Source: Acrocarpospora phusangensis (GTDB taxonomy: Bacteria > Actinomycetota > Actinomycetes > Streptosporangiales > Streptosporangiaceae). From it: DNA of 34,065 nucleotides. The translations under genes were made by a program, and so were the position numbers. How positions within the stretch are numbered: position 1 is the first letter of the stretch; the number at the start of each line of letters is the position of its first letter. Below the pieces are notes generated by a model. It did not search any database. It worked only from the letters and a program-made list of their open reading frames with translations, and was not told the DNA's origin. The stretch is taken from the NCBI RefSeq assembly GCF_016862995.1, contig NZ_BOOA01000086.1:1-34065 (forward strand), given 5' to 3'. This document shows positions 8,335 through 16,649 of this stretch, piece by piece.

Positions 8335-9852
8335 ATGACGGTACGGCGGGTGATGGGCATCGAGACCGAGTACGGCATCGCCGTGCCCGGTCAGCCCGGG
8401 GCGAACGCGATGGTGACCTCTTCGCAGGTCGTCAACGCGTACCTCGCGGCGTCGGCCGCGCGCGCCAGGCGGGCCCGATGGGACTTCGAAGAGGAGAACC
8501 CGCTGCGCGACGCGCGGGGCTTCGACCTGGCCAGGGAGGCGGCCGACTCCAGCCAGCTGACCGACGAGGATCTGGGCCTGGCCAACGTGATCCTCACCAA
8601 CGGCGCGCGGCTGTACGTGGACCACGCCCACCCGGAGTACTCCACGCCGGAGTGCACCAACCCCCGGGCGGCGGTCATCTGGGACAAGGCGGGCGAGCGT
8701 GTCATGCACGACGCGGCCGTCCGGGCCTCGGCCATGCCGGGCAACGCGCCCATCCAGCTCTACAAGAACAACACCGACAGCAAGGGCGCCTCCTACGGCT
8801 GCCACGAGAACTACCTGATGCGGCGGGCCACGCCCTTCGCGGACATCGTCCGGCATCTGACGCCGTTCTTCGTGTCGCGGCAGGTGGTGTGCGGGGCCGG
8901 GAAGGTCGGCATCGGGCAGGACTCCCGGGGCGACGGCTTCCAGATCAGCCAGCGCGCCGACTTCTTCGAGGTCGAGGTCGGCCTGGAGACCACGCTGAAG
9001 CGGCCGATCATCAACACCCGGGACGAGCCGCACGCCGACCCGGAGAAGTACCGCCGCCTCCACGTGATCATCGGCGACGCCAACATGTCGGAAATATCCA
9101 CCTATCTGAAGCTGGGTTCGACGGCGCTGGTCCTCGCGATGATCGAGGACGGCTTCCTCACCGGGGACCTGTCCGTCGAGTCGCCCGTCGCCGCCCTCCG
9201 CGCGGTCTCCCACGACCCCACCTGCAAGTACGAGATCTCGCTGCGCAACGGCCGCAAGATGACCGCCGTGCAGCTCCAGATGGAGTATCTGGAGCAGGCC
9301 CGCAAGTACGTCGAGGACCGGTACGGCGCGGGCGTGGACGAGATGACCAAGGACGTGCTGAACCGGTGGGAGTCGGTGCTGACCCGGCTGGCCGAGGACC
9401 CGATGCAGCTGTCGCGCGAACTGGACTGGGTGGCCAAGCTGGAGCTCCTGGAAGGGTACCGGACGCGGGACAACCTGCCCTGGTCGCACCCCCGCCTGGG
9501 CCTGGTGGACCTCCAGTACGCGGACATCCGCCCCGACCGTGGCCTGTACAACCGCCTGGTGGCCCGTGGCCGGATGCAGCGGCTGGTGACCGAGGAGGAC
9601 GTCGAGCGGGCCATCGAGACGCCGCCGAACGACACCCGGGCCTACTTCCGGGGGCGCTGCCTGCGGCAGTACAGCGAGTCCGTGGCCGCCGCGTCCTGGG
9701 ACTCGGTGATCTTCGACATCCCCGGGCGGGAGTCGCTCCAGCGGGTGCCCACCCTGGAGCCCCTGCGCGGGACGAAGGCGCACGTCGGAGAGCTGCTCGA
9801 CCGGTGCAGGACCGCCGCGGACCTGGTGGCCGCGCTCACCGGCGAAGGCTGA
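8335..9852 (+). CDS. dop: Depupylase / Pup deamidase Dop
   Basis: A 505-aa ATP-binding enzyme of the carboxylate-amine ligase (glutamine synthetase-like) fold. It hydrolyses the isopeptide bond between Pup and target lysine and, where Pup ends in Gln, deamidates it. Seen are the N-terminal GIETEYG ATP/Mg motif, the Dop-specific insertion before [20 protein letters not shown] (the likely catalytic Asp is D96), [19 protein letters not shown], and [13 protein letters not shown]. The insertion between about residues 45 and 85 separates it from PafA. ATG 8335 with GGGGT upstream gives the family start [14 protein letters not shown] 8329 is the alternative. Because Pup here already ends in Glu, Dop should act only as depupylase. 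Confidence 0.95.
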   Translation: MTVRRVMGIETEYGIAVPGQPGANAMVTSSQVVNAYLAASAARARRARWDFEEENPLRDARGFDLAREAADSSQLTDEDLGLANVILTNGARLYVDHAHPEYSTPECTNPRAAVIWDKAGERVMHDAAVRASAMPGNAPIQLYKNNTDSKGASYGCHENYLMRRATPFADIVRHLTPFFVSRQVVCGAGKVGIGQDSRGDGFQISQRADFFEVEVGLETTLKRPIINTRDEPHADPEKYRRLHVIIGDANMSEISTYLKLGSTALVLAMIEDGFLTGDLSVESPVAALRAVSHDPTCKYEISLRNGRKMTAVQLQMEYLEQARKYVEDRYGAGVDEMTKDVLNRWESVLTRLAEDPMQLSRELDWVAKLELLEGYRTRDNLPWSHPRLGLVDLQYADIRPDRGLYNRLVARGRMQRLVTEEDVERAIETPPNDTRAYFRGRCLRQYSESVAAASWDSVIFDIPGRESLQRVPTLEPLRGTKAHVGELLDRCRTAADLVAALTGEG

Positions 9853-9856
9853 CAGG

Positions 9857-9886
9857 TTGACGGGTTTGTCCGTTCAGGGATACGTT
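9857..9886 (+). promoter_or_regulatory. Promoter driving the first cobalamin riboswitch
   Basis: TTGACG (9857-9862) is followed after 16 nt by GATACG (9879-9884), or after 18 nt by TACGTT (9881-9886). Either predicts a start near 9891-9893, just before the riboswitch P1 stem. It lies immediately after dop, so the cobalamin operon need not depend on dop transcription. Confidence 0.55.
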
Positions 9887-9890
9887 CCCG

Positions 9891-9990
9891 GTGAATTGTG
9901 GCGGCGTGAGGGAAATCCGGTGTAAATCCGGTGCGGTCGCGCCACTGTAACCCTCCCGATGAGGGGAGCCAGGTCACCACCCGCCACAGA
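9891..9990 (+). ncRNA. Cobalamin riboswitch upstream of cbtB
   Basis: The conserved cobalamin core is visible: GGGAAATCCGGTG with TAAATCCGGTGCGGTC, the B12 box GCCACTGTAA at 9941-9950, and AGCCAGGTCACC. A perfect 7-bp P1 helix closes it (GTGGCGG 9898-9904 with CCGCCAC 9981-9987), giving a compact aptamer of about 90 nt. The region after P1 (to 10030) holds the cbtB ribosome site GGAGGAGGA at 10015-10023, so translational control by masking that site is the likely mechanism. Family and strand are firm; the outer limits are approximate. Confidence 0.92.
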
Positions 9991-10030
9991 CCGACGACAG
10001 GGACGCGTAATCCCGGAGGAGGACCGTGGC

Positions 10031-10225
10031 GTGAGCCAGCTCTCAGCCCCCCACGTCCAGCCCATTCCCCTTCGCAGCCTCGCCTGGTGGGCGCTCGCCG
10101 TGCCCGCCCTCCTGCTGCTGGCCTACCTGGTCACCTTCGACCAGGGAGCCATCTCGCAGGCCGGCGACTACCTGCACGAACTCATGCACGATGGGCGTCA
10201 CCTGCTCGGCGTCCCCTGCCACTGA
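10031..10225 (+). CDS. cbtB: CbtB cobalt transporter subunit
   Basis: A 64-aa protein with one transmembrane helix (WWALAVPALLLLAYLVTF) and a C-terminal histidine-rich metal motif HELMHDGRHLLGVPCH, the hallmark of CbtB. It works with CbtA as a cobalt uptake component usually found under B12 riboswitch control. GTG 10031 is selected by GGAGGAGGA 7-15 nt upstream; an in-frame GTG further upstream would place coding sequence inside the aptamer. The stop overlaps the cbtA start (TGATG). Confidence 0.93.
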   Translation: MSQLSAPHVQPIPLRSLAWWALAVPALLLLAYLVTFDQGAISQAGDYLHELMHDGRHLLGVPCH

Positions 10226-10941
10226 TGATCCGCTCACTCTTCGTCCGGGGCCTGCTCGCCGGAATCATCGCAGGACTGGCGGCGGGCGCGTTCGCGTTCT
10301 TCGCGGGCGAGCCGCACATCGACGCGGCCATCGCCCTCGAAGAGGCCGCCGCCGGGCACACGCACGCGGAGGCTCCCCTGGTCAGCAGGTCCGGCCAGGT
10401 GGGCGGCCTGTTCCTCGCCACCGCCCTGTACGGCATGGCCGTCGGCGGCCTCTTCGGCCTGGCGTTCGCGCTGGTCCGGGGGCGCGTCGGCCCCCGCTCG
10501 GGGAGCGCGCTGGCGGTCGGCCTGGCGGCGGCCGGGTTCGTCGCCGTCGTCCTGGTGCCGTTCGTGAAATATCCGGCCAACCCGCCCGCGGTGGGGGATC
10601 CGGAGACGATCGGCTCGCGCACCTCGCTCTACCTGGTCGCGGTCGCGATCGGGCTGCTGGCGGCGGCCGCGGCCGCGGTCGCGCACCGGATCTTCGAGGT
10701 CAACGGGGAGCCCGTGCGCTGGCTGGCGACCGGGCTGGGGTTCCTGCTCCCGGTCGCGGCGGCGTGGATCTTCCTGCCGGCCGTGTCGGAGGTTCCCGAG
10801 GGCTTCCCCGCCGATCTGCTGTGGGACTTCCGGGTCTCCTCGCTGGGGACCCAGGTCGTGCTGTGGGGCGTGCTGGGGGTGTCGTACGCGTACCTCTTGT
10901 ACCGGAGTGAGCGGGTGGCCGGCGTGGCCGTACCGGCCTGA
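10225..10941 (+). CDS. cbtA: CbtA cobalt transporter
   Basis: A 238-aa integral membrane protein with about six hydrophobic segments, the first directly at the N-terminus (FVRGLLAGIIAGLAAGAFAF). It has the CbtA features GEP.....AIALEE with a His-containing stretch GHTHAE after helix 1, and PFVKYPANPPAVGDPETI between helices. It is predicted to import cobalt for corrin synthesis together with CbtB. The ATG shares one base with the cbtB stop, indicating translational coupling, and the phosphatase-like gene follows after one base. Confidence 0.93.
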   Translation: MIRSLFVRGLLAGIIAGLAAGAFAFFAGEPHIDAAIALEEAAAGHTHAEAPLVSRSGQVGGLFLATALYGMAVGGLFGLAFALVRGRVGPRSGSALAVGLAAAGFVAVVLVPFVKYPANPPAVGDPETIGSRTSLYLVAVAIGLLAAAAAAVAHRIFEVNGEPVRWLATGLGFLLPVAAAWIFLPAVSEVPEGFPADLLWDFRVSSLGTQVVLWGVLGVSYAYLLYRSERVAGVAVPA

Positions 10942-10942
10942 G

Positions 10943-11545
10943 GTGGCCTCTCGGGTGACCTTGGTCGCGCATGGGAGGACGGCGGCCATGCGGGCCGCCG
11001 CCTTCCCCTCGCCCGGTGATCTCCTGGAGCCCTTGCCGGATTCTCCCGGTTTGGCCGGTGCCGAAGGCCGGTGCGGGCCGGAGGAGCGGTGCCTGGGGAC
11101 GGCGCGGTGGCTGGGGTTGGCGGCGGTCGCCGATCCCGGGCTGCGGGACTGCGATCACGGGCGCTGGCGCGGGTTGTCGCTGGCCGAGGTGGCGGCGGCG
11201 GAGCCCGAGGGCGTGCGGGCCTGGCTGGCGGATCCCGGGGCCGCGCCGCACGGCGGGGAGTCGGTGGCCGGGCTGATCGGCCGGATGGGGGAGTGGCTCG
11301 GCGCGCTCCCGTCCGGGCGGGTGGTGGCGGTCACGCATCCCGCGGTCGTCCGGGCCGCGCTGGTGGCGGCGCTGGAGCTGCCGGCGGAGGCGTACCGGCG
11401 GGTGGATGTGCCGCCGCTGGGGCGAGTGGAATTGACCGGATTCGGGGACCGCTGGAACCTTCGTTTACCGCGATGGGAACCGCCGAGGGATGCTTCCCGG
11501 CGGTCCCGGGAGATATCCCCGGACTTTCTTGAAGGGTCTCCTTGA
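10943..11545 (+). CDS. Histidine-phosphatase-like protein in the cobalamin operon
   Basis: A 200-aa protein of the phosphoglycerate-mutase/histidine phosphatase superfamily. Recognisable parts are LVAHGRT near the N-terminus with the phospho-accepting His, DCDHGRWRGLSLAEV, HGGESVAGLIGRM, and the second active-site His in AVTHPAVVRAAL. The usual RHG triad reads AHG, so the first phosphate-binding Arg is missing. In a cobalamin operon the natural guess is alpha-ribazole phosphatase (CobC-type) or a degenerate relative, but the lost Arg argues for caution. GTG 10943 follows the cbtA stop by one base; GTG 10955 is an alternative. Confidence 0.78.
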   Translation: MASRVTLVAHGRTAAMRAAAFPSPGDLLEPLPDSPGLAGAEGRCGPEERCLGTARWLGLAAVADPGLRDCDHGRWRGLSLAEVAAAEPEGVRAWLADPGAAPHGGESVAGLIGRMGEWLGALPSGRVVAVTHPAVVRAALVAALELPAEAYRRVDVPPLGRVELTGFGDRWNLRLPRWEPPRDASRRSREISPDFLEGSP

Positions 11546-11604
11546 GTGAGTGCTGACGTGCGGATTCCGGATCTCCGGGCCTTTGAGGAAAGTTGGTATT
11601 TCGC

Positions 11605-13695
11605 GTGACTTATCCCTTCAGCGCCGTCGTCGGGCTGGCGGATCTGAAACTCGCGCTCGTGCTCAACGCGGTCTCGCCGCGGGTGGGCGGGGTGCTGGTC
11701 CGCGGGGAGAAGGGCACGGCCAAGTCGACCATCGTGCGGGCGCTGGCCGCGCTGCTGCCCCCGGTCGCGGTGGCCGACGGCTGCCGCTTCTCCTGTGACC
11801 CGGCGGCCCCCGACCCCCTCTGCCCCGACGCGCCGCATTCGGGTGACGGCTCGGTACGCGCCGCGCGGCTGGTCGAACTGCCGGTGGGCGCGTCCGAGGA
11901 CCGGCTGGCCGGGTCGCTCGATCTTGAGCGGGCGCTGACCGAAGGCGTGAAGGCGTTCGAGCCGGGCCTGCTGGCGGCGGCGCACCGGGGCATCCTGTAC
12001 GTGGACGAGGTGAACCTGCTCCACGACCACCTGGTCGACCTGCTGCTGGACGCCGCCGCGCTCGGGACGTGCTACGTCGAGCGGGAAGGGGTGTCGGTGC
12101 GGCATTCCGCCAGGTTCCTGCTCTCGGGGACGATGAATCCCGAGGAGGGGGAGCTGCGGCCGCAGCTGCTCGACCGGTTCGGGCTCACCGTGGAGGCGCG
12201 GGCGTCGCGGGATCCGGCGGAACGGGCGGAGGTCATCCGGCGGCGGCTCGCGTACGAGCTCGATCCGGAGGGGTTCGCGGGGCGCTGGGCGGCGGAGGAG
12301 GCGGAGCTGGCGCGGCGGATCGCGGAGGCCCGCGCGCTGCTGCCCGGGGTGGTGCTGCCGGACGCGGCGTTGAAGCAGATCGCGACGGTCTGCGCCGGGT
12401 TCGAGGTGGACGGCATGCGGGCGGACATCGTCACCGCGCACGCGGCCATGGCGCACGCGGCGTGGGAGGGGCGTGCGCGGGTGGGGTCGGCGGACGTGCG
12501 GGCGGCGGCGCGGCTGGCGCTGCCGCATCGGCGGCGGCGGGATCCCTTCGACGCGCCCGGCCTGGACGAAGCGCGGCTCGACGAACTGCTGAACGACTTC
12601 GACGACTACCCGGACGACGACCCCGATGGGCGCCCGGAAGACCCCGAGGCCGGAAATTTCGATACATCGGAGCCGAGTTCGGAACCGGAGTCGGGTGACG
12701 CGGAATCTGATGCGGAGTCCGGCTCTCCATCGGCGGATCCCCGCGATTCAGGCGATCTCCGCGATTCGGGAGACCTTCGTGATTCCCGTGATTCCCGTGG
12801 TTCCCGCGATCCGCGTGAGGCGGGTGTCGGCCAGGCAGGCGCTGCCCGGTCCCCGGACGCCTCGGGGTCGGATTCTCTGACCGTTGAAGATGCCTTCGCC
12901 CAGGCCGGTACGCCCTATCGGGCCCGCGTGTTCACCGTCCCCGGCGTCGGCACGGGCGTCCCCGGGCGACGCTCACGGGCACGAACCCCGGACGGGCGTA
13001 CGTCGGGATCGCGTCTGCCCGAAGGGCGGATCACGAGCGTGCACCTGACGGCCACGCTCCGGGCGGCGGCCCCCCACCAGCGCTCGCGCGGCGTGGCCGG
13101 ACCCGGCCTGCGGATCGTCAAATCCGACTTACGCGAGGCCGTACGCGAAGGCAGGGAGGGCAACCTCGTGCTGTTCGCCGTGGACGCCAGCGGGTCGATG
13201 GCGGCGCGCAAGCGCATGGGCGCGGTCAAGGCGGCCGTGCTGAGCCTGCTGCTCGACGCGTACCAGCGGCGGGACAAGGTCGGGCTGATCACCTTCCGGG
13301 GGGATACGGCCGAGTTGGTGCTGCCGCCGACCTCGTCGGTGGAGGCGGGGGCCGCGCGCATGCGCGAACTGCGCACGGGCGGTCGTACGCCGCTCGCGGC
13401 CGGTCTGCTCAAGGCCGCCGACGTGCTCCGGGTGGAGCACCTGCGCGACCCGGCCCGCCGTCCGCTGCTCGTCGTCGTCACCGACGGCCGCGCCACCTCA
13501 GGACCGGACCCCAGGCGCGCCGCCGGTCTGCTCACCCGGGTCAGCACCGTCGTCGTCGACTGCGAGTCCGGCCCCGTACGGCTCGGCCTGGCCGCCGAAC
13601 TGGCCGCCGGCATGGGCGCTTTGGCCGTCCGCTTGGACTCGCTCGCAGACGGAGCACTGGCCCAAGTGGTCCGGGCCACGAGGATGGTCGCGTGA
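11605..13695 (+). CDS. ChlI-ChlD fusion, ATPase/VWA subunit of the cobaltochelatase
   Basis: A 696-aa fusion of an AAA+ ChlI/BchI-like ATPase (about residues 1-325) and a VWA ChlD/BchD-like domain (about 510-696). The ATPase has Walker A GEKGTAKST and Walker B GILYVDEVNLL; the VWA has MIDAS DASGSM near 527-532. The acidic linker (about 330-490) is low complexity, with tandem R-D-S units. With CobN it should form the ATP-driven chelatase that inserts cobalt into hydrogenobyrinic acid a,c-diamide, replacing CobS/CobT, a known actinobacterial solution. GTG 11605 is preferred; TTG 11593 would directly abut the GAGGAAAG ribosome site. Confidence 0.9.
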   Translation: MTYPFSAVVGLADLKLALVLNAVSPRVGGVLVRGEKGTAKSTIVRALAALLPPVAVADGCRFSCDPAAPDPLCPDAPHSGDGSVRAARLVELPVGASEDRLAGSLDLERALTEGVKAFEPGLLAAAHRGILYVDEVNLLHDHLVDLLLDAAALGTCYVEREGVSVRHSARFLLSGTMNPEEGELRPQLLDRFGLTVEARASRDPAERAEVIRRRLAYELDPEGFAGRWAAEEAELARRIAEARALLPGVVLPDAALKQIATVCAGFEVDGMRADIVTAHAAMAHAAWEGRARVGSADVRAAARLALPHRRRRDPFDAPGLDEARLDELLNDFDDYPDDDPDGRPEDPEAGNFDTSEPSSEPESGDAESDAESGSPSADPRDSGDLRDSGDLRDSRDSRGSRDPREAGVGQAGAARSPDASGSDSLTVEDAFAQAGTPYRARVFTVPGVGTGVPGRRSRARTPDGRTSGSRLPEGRITSVHLTATLRAAAPHQRSRGVAGPGLRIVKSDLREAVREGREGNLVLFAVDASGSMAARKRMGAVKAAVLSLLLDAYQRRDKVGLITFRGDTAELVLPPTSSVEAGAARMRELRTGGRTPLAAGLLKAADVLRVEHLRDPARRPLLVVVTDGRATSGPDPRRAAGLLTRVSTVVVDCESGPVRLGLAAELAAGMGALAVRLDSLADGALAQVVRATRMVA
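12741..12816 (+). repeat. 9-nt tandem repeat tract in the ChlID linker
   Basis: About eight degenerate copies of a 9-nt unit (consensus CGYGATTCC, coding R-D-S) run in frame through the acidic linker between the AAA and VWA domains. Units differ at single bases, so the tract is not freshly amplified. Confidence 0.75.
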
Positions 13696-13713
13696 ATCGC
13701 CAGGAGGGGTCAG

Positions 13714-14310
13714 ATGCCGCAGGGCAAGCCTGAACACGTGCCGGAAGACGGCCTCACCACCCGGCAGCGCCGTAACCGGCCGCTCGTCATCGTGCACACC
13801 GGTCCCGGCAAGGGCAAGTCCACCGCCGCATTCGGGCTCGCCCTGCGCGCCTGGAACCAGGGCTGGCCGATCGGCGTGTTCCAGTTCGTGAAGTCCGCTA
13901 AATGGCGCATCGGCGAGGAGGCCGCCCTGCGCGCCCTCGGCGAGATCGGCCCGCCCGTCGTCTGGCACAAGATGGGCGAAGGCTGGTCCTGGATCAAGAA
14001 GGCGGGCACCGAGGAGGATCACGCCGCCGACGCCCGCGAAGGCTGGAACCAGATCAAACGCGACCTCGCCGCCGAGACCTACCGCCTGCTCGTCCTAGAC
14101 GAGTTCACCTACCCCATCAAATGGGGCTGGATCGACATCGACGACGTCACCACGACTTTGACGAGCCGCCCCGGCGCCCAGCACGTCGTCATCACCGGCC
14201 GCGACGCCCACCCCGACCTGCTCGCCCTGGCCGACCTGGTCACCGAGATGACCAAACTCAAACACCCGATGGACACCGGCCAGAAGGGCCAGAAGGGCAT
14301 CGAATGGTAG
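13714..14310 (+). CDS. cobO: Cob(I)yrinic acid a,c-diamide adenosyltransferase
   Basis: A 198-aa enzyme of the BtuR/CobA/CobO family that transfers the 5'-deoxyadenosyl group of ATP to Co(I) corrinoids. The P-loop HTGPGKGKST is at residues 28-37, with FQFVKSAKWRIGEE, VLDEFTYPIKWGW and the C-terminal MTKLKHPMDTGQKGQKGIEW typical of the family, and full length. AGGAGGGG lies 5-12 nt before the ATG. It follows the ChlID gene by 18 nt, matching the biochemical order cobalt insertion then adenosylation. Confidence 0.95.
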   Translation: MPQGKPEHVPEDGLTTRQRRNRPLVIVHTGPGKGKSTAAFGLALRAWNQGWPIGVFQFVKSAKWRIGEEAALRALGEIGPPVVWHKMGEGWSWIKKAGTEEDHAADAREGWNQIKRDLAAETYRLLVLDEFTYPIKWGWIDIDDVTTTLTSRPGAQHVVITGRDAHPDLLALADLVTEMTKLKHPMDTGQKGQKGIEW

Positions 14311-14357
14311 CCCTCTGCGATCTGCTGGCGGGGGCGCAGGGCCGGGAATTGTGACGG

Positions 14358-14532
14358 TCTGGGGCGGTCATGTGATGCCTGACATCGCGATGTGTGGCGG
14401 AAGGATGGCGGCGGGTTCTGTGACCGAGGTGGGGGGAGCGGCTGCCTTGTGCGGTGGCTTGGGGCGGTCGTGTGATGTTGTGGGTTTCGTGATGTGGGAG
14501 GGCGGCGGAACGTTGGGGTCGATAGGGTTGGA
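14358..14532 (+). repeat. Degenerate ~100-bp tandem duplication in the cobO-cobB gap
   Basis: The 222-nt gap before cobB holds two related blocks exactly 100 nt apart. TCTGGGGCGGTCATGTGATG at 14358-14377 recurs with three differences at 14458-14477, and a weaker GATGTG...GGCGGAA segment follows each. No hairpin terminator or convincing promoter was seen in the gap. Confidence 0.6.
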
Positions 14533-16119
14533 ATGGTGATGGTGCCTCGGCTGGTCGTCGCCGCTCCGGCTTCCGGGGCGGGGAAGACGACCATCGCCAC
14601 CGGGCTGATGGCGGCGCTGGTGCGGAGTGGACTGGATGTCTCTCCGCACAAGGTGGGGCCGGATTACATCGATCCCGGCTATCACGCTCTGGCCACCGGT
14701 CGTCCTGGCCGGAATCTGGATCCTTGGCTCACGTCGGAAGACTTGATCGTCCCGCTCTTCCTGCATGGTGCGGCCGATGCCGACATCGCGGTCATCGAGG
14801 GCGTGATGGGTCTTTATGACGGGATGCGCGGGGCTGGTGACTTCGCCTCGACCGCGCATGTCGCGCGGCTGCTCCAAGCGCCGGTCGTGCTGGTCGTGGA
14901 CGCCACCGGCCAAGGGCGTTCCGTGGCGGCTCTGGTGCACGGGTTCGCCTCGTACGACACCCGGGTGCGCCTGGCGGGAGTGATCCTCAACCGTGTCGGT
15001 TCGGCCCGGCACGAGGAGGTGTGCCGGGAGGCCCTCGAATCCACCGGCATCCCCGTCCTCGGCGCGATCCCCCGCACCGCCGACGCGGCCACCCCGTCTC
15101 GTCATCTCGGGCTCATCCCGGTCGCCGAACGCCGTACCGAGGCGGCGGAGGCCATCTCCGCCCTCGCCACTTTGATCGACTCAAGCTGTGATATATCCGG
15201 ACTTGTCGCCCAAGCACACACCGTCGGCCCGATAGCGGGGACGCCGTGGAACCCGGCCGACGCCCTCGCAGCCCTGGGCACCGGGGAATGGGACGCGAGA
15301 CCTTCGGGTGGCACCCCTCTCGGCGCCAGGCCCCTGAGCATCAGCCTTTCGAACGCCGGGACCTTGGGCGACGGGCATCTGAGCGTCGGCCTTTCGAACG
15401 CCGGGACCTTGGGCGACGGGCATCTGAGCGTCGGTCTTCCGAACGTCGGGACCTTGGGCGACGGGCCTTCGAGCATCGGCCTTCCGAACGTCCGGACCCT
15501 GGGCGACGGGCCTTCGAGCAGTGGCTCTGCGGGCGCGGGGCCTCGGGTCGCCGTGGCCGGGGGAGCGGCCTTCACCTTCGGTTACGCGGAGCAGGTGGAG
15601 TTGCTGGCCGCTGCGGGCGCTGAGGTCGTGACCTTTGATCCGGTACGGGATGAGGACCTGCCGGAGGGTACGCGAGGCGTGATCCTTCCTGGCGGATTTC
15701 CGGAGATGTATGCCGAGGAATTGTCCGCCAATGAGCGGCTTCGAGCGCGGATGACCGCGTTCGTGGCGAACGGGGGTGTGGTTGTGGCGGAATGCGCGGG
15801 ACTGCTCTATCTGAGCCAGGAGCTCGACGGCCACCCGATGTGCGGGATCGTCGACGCCAAAGCCGAAATGACCGGACGGCTGACTTTGGGGTATCGGGAC
15901 GCGGTAGCCGTACGGGAATCGGTGATGACGCGGGCGGGGGAGCGGTATCGGGGGCATGAGTTCCACCGGACGGTGTGCACCCCGCCGGGGAACCCGGTGT
16001 GGCGATGGGTTGACGGTGGCGACGGATACGCTTCCGGTCGGGTGCTGGCCTCCTACCTGCACCTGCACTGGGCGGGCAGTCCGGTGCTGGCCGCGCGATT
16101 CGTAGAGGAGTGCTCATGA
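14533..16119 (+). CDS. cobB: Cobyrinate / hydrogenobyrinate a,c-diamide synthase
   Basis: A 528-aa two-domain amidotransferase (CobB/CbiA family) that amidates the a and c carboxylates of the corrin ring using glutamine and ATP. The N-terminal dethiobiotin-synthetase-like domain has the P-loop AASGAGKTT-type motif (APASGAGKTT) and GVMGLYDG. The C-terminal class-I glutaminase domain has the nucleophile Cys in VVAECAGLLYL and GHEFHRT. Family members are about 450-470 aa; the excess is a linker of four 15-residue repeats at 268-327. ATG 14533 has AGGG a few bases upstream. The stop overlaps the PPOX gene start (ATGA). Confidence 0.95.
   Translation: MVMVPRLVVAAPASGAGKTTIATGLMAALVRSGLDVSPHKVGPDYIDPGYHALATGRPGRNLDPWLTSEDLIVPLFLHGAADADIAVIEGVMGLYDGMRGAGDFASTAHVARLLQAPVVLVVDATGQGRSVAALVHGFASYDTRVRLAGVILNRVGSARHEEVCREALESTGIPVLGAIPRTADAATPSRHLGLIPVAERRTEAAEAISALATLIDSSCDISGLVAQAHTVGPIAGTPWNPADALAALGTGEWDARPSGGTPLGARPLSISLSNAGTLGDGHLSVGLSNAGTLGDGHLSVGLPNVGTLGDGPSSIGLPNVRTLGDGPSSSGSAGAGPRVAVAGGAAFTFGYAEQVELLAAAGAEVVTFDPVRDEDLPEGTRGVILPGGFPEMYAEELSANERLRARMTAFVANGGVVVAECAGLLYLSQELDGHPMCGIVDAKAEMTGRLTLGYRDAVAVRESVMTRAGERYRGHEFHRTVCTPPGNPVWRWVDGGDGYASGRVLASYLHLHWAGSPVLAARFVEECS
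15334..15513 (+). repeat. Four 45-nt tandem repeats within cobB
   Basis: Four in-frame units (15334-15378, 15379-15423, 15424-15468, 15469-15513) each encode a 15-residue motif, consensus LSVGLSNAGTLGDGH. A partial fifth unit follows. Units 1-2 and units 3-4 form more similar pairs. The tract sits exactly between the ATPase and glutaminase domains of CobB. Confidence 0.95.
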
Positions 16120-16493
16120 GTTTCGAGACGTTCTGGAAGGAACGGCACCTCTGCACGCTCACCACGATCCGCCCGGACGGCACGCCCCACGTCGTGCCCG
16201 TCGGCGTGACCCTGGACGGCGACACGGCCCGAGTGATCACCAGCGGCCGGTCCCGCAAGGCCGAACACGTCCGTGCGGCCGGACCGGAAGGCGCGTTCGT
16301 CGCCGTCTGCCAGGTGGACGGCCGCCGCTGGTCCACCCTCGAAGGCCGCGCCGTCGTCCGCGACGATCCCGCCTCGATCGCCGACGCCGAGAACCGCTAC
16401 GCCGCCCGCTACCGCCAGCCTCGCCCCAACCCGGAACGCGTCGTCATCGAAATCAGAATCACCCGAATCCTAGGAAACGTCCCCCATGCCTGA
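16116..16493 (+). CDS. PPOX-class (probable F420-dependent) oxidoreductase
   Basis: A 125-aa split-barrel flavin/F420-binding protein of the pyridoxamine-5'-phosphate-oxidase-like superfamily. Visible are HLCTLTTIRPDGTPHVVPVGVTLDGDTARVITSGRSRKAEHVRA and the later VVIEIRITRILG strand, the pattern of small actinobacterial PPOX/F420 proteins. It could bind F420, FMN or heme; the sequence alone does not decide. ATG 16116 overlaps the cobB stop by 4 nt and has AGAGGAG upstream, so it is translated with cobB. A corrin-related redox role is suggested by context only. Confidence 0.82.
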   Translation: MSFETFWKERHLCTLTTIRPDGTPHVVPVGVTLDGDTARVITSGRSRKAEHVRAAGPEGAFVAVCQVDGRRWSTLEGRAVVRDDPASIADAENRYAARYRQPRPNPERVVIEIRITRILGNVPHA

Positions 16494-16649
16494 CCCGCGA
16501 CGGCACCCTGGCCGGGTCCGTCACCGGACGACATCCGCGATGACTTCCCCGGCCGGGTCCCGCGATCACCTGGATCGACCCAGGTCCCAGTGGCCCGGCC
16601 GAGCCAGGCGGCGAACTCACGCGGGCACCGCTCCCTGGGACTGTTGGTC

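Noticed and set aside
9959-10030. N-terminal extension of cbtB
   Set aside because: Would lie inside the riboswitch and ignores the strong ribosome site before GTG 10031.
15334-15513. CRISPR-like array
   Set aside because: Repeats are contiguous 45-nt coding units without unique spacers and lie in frame in cobB.
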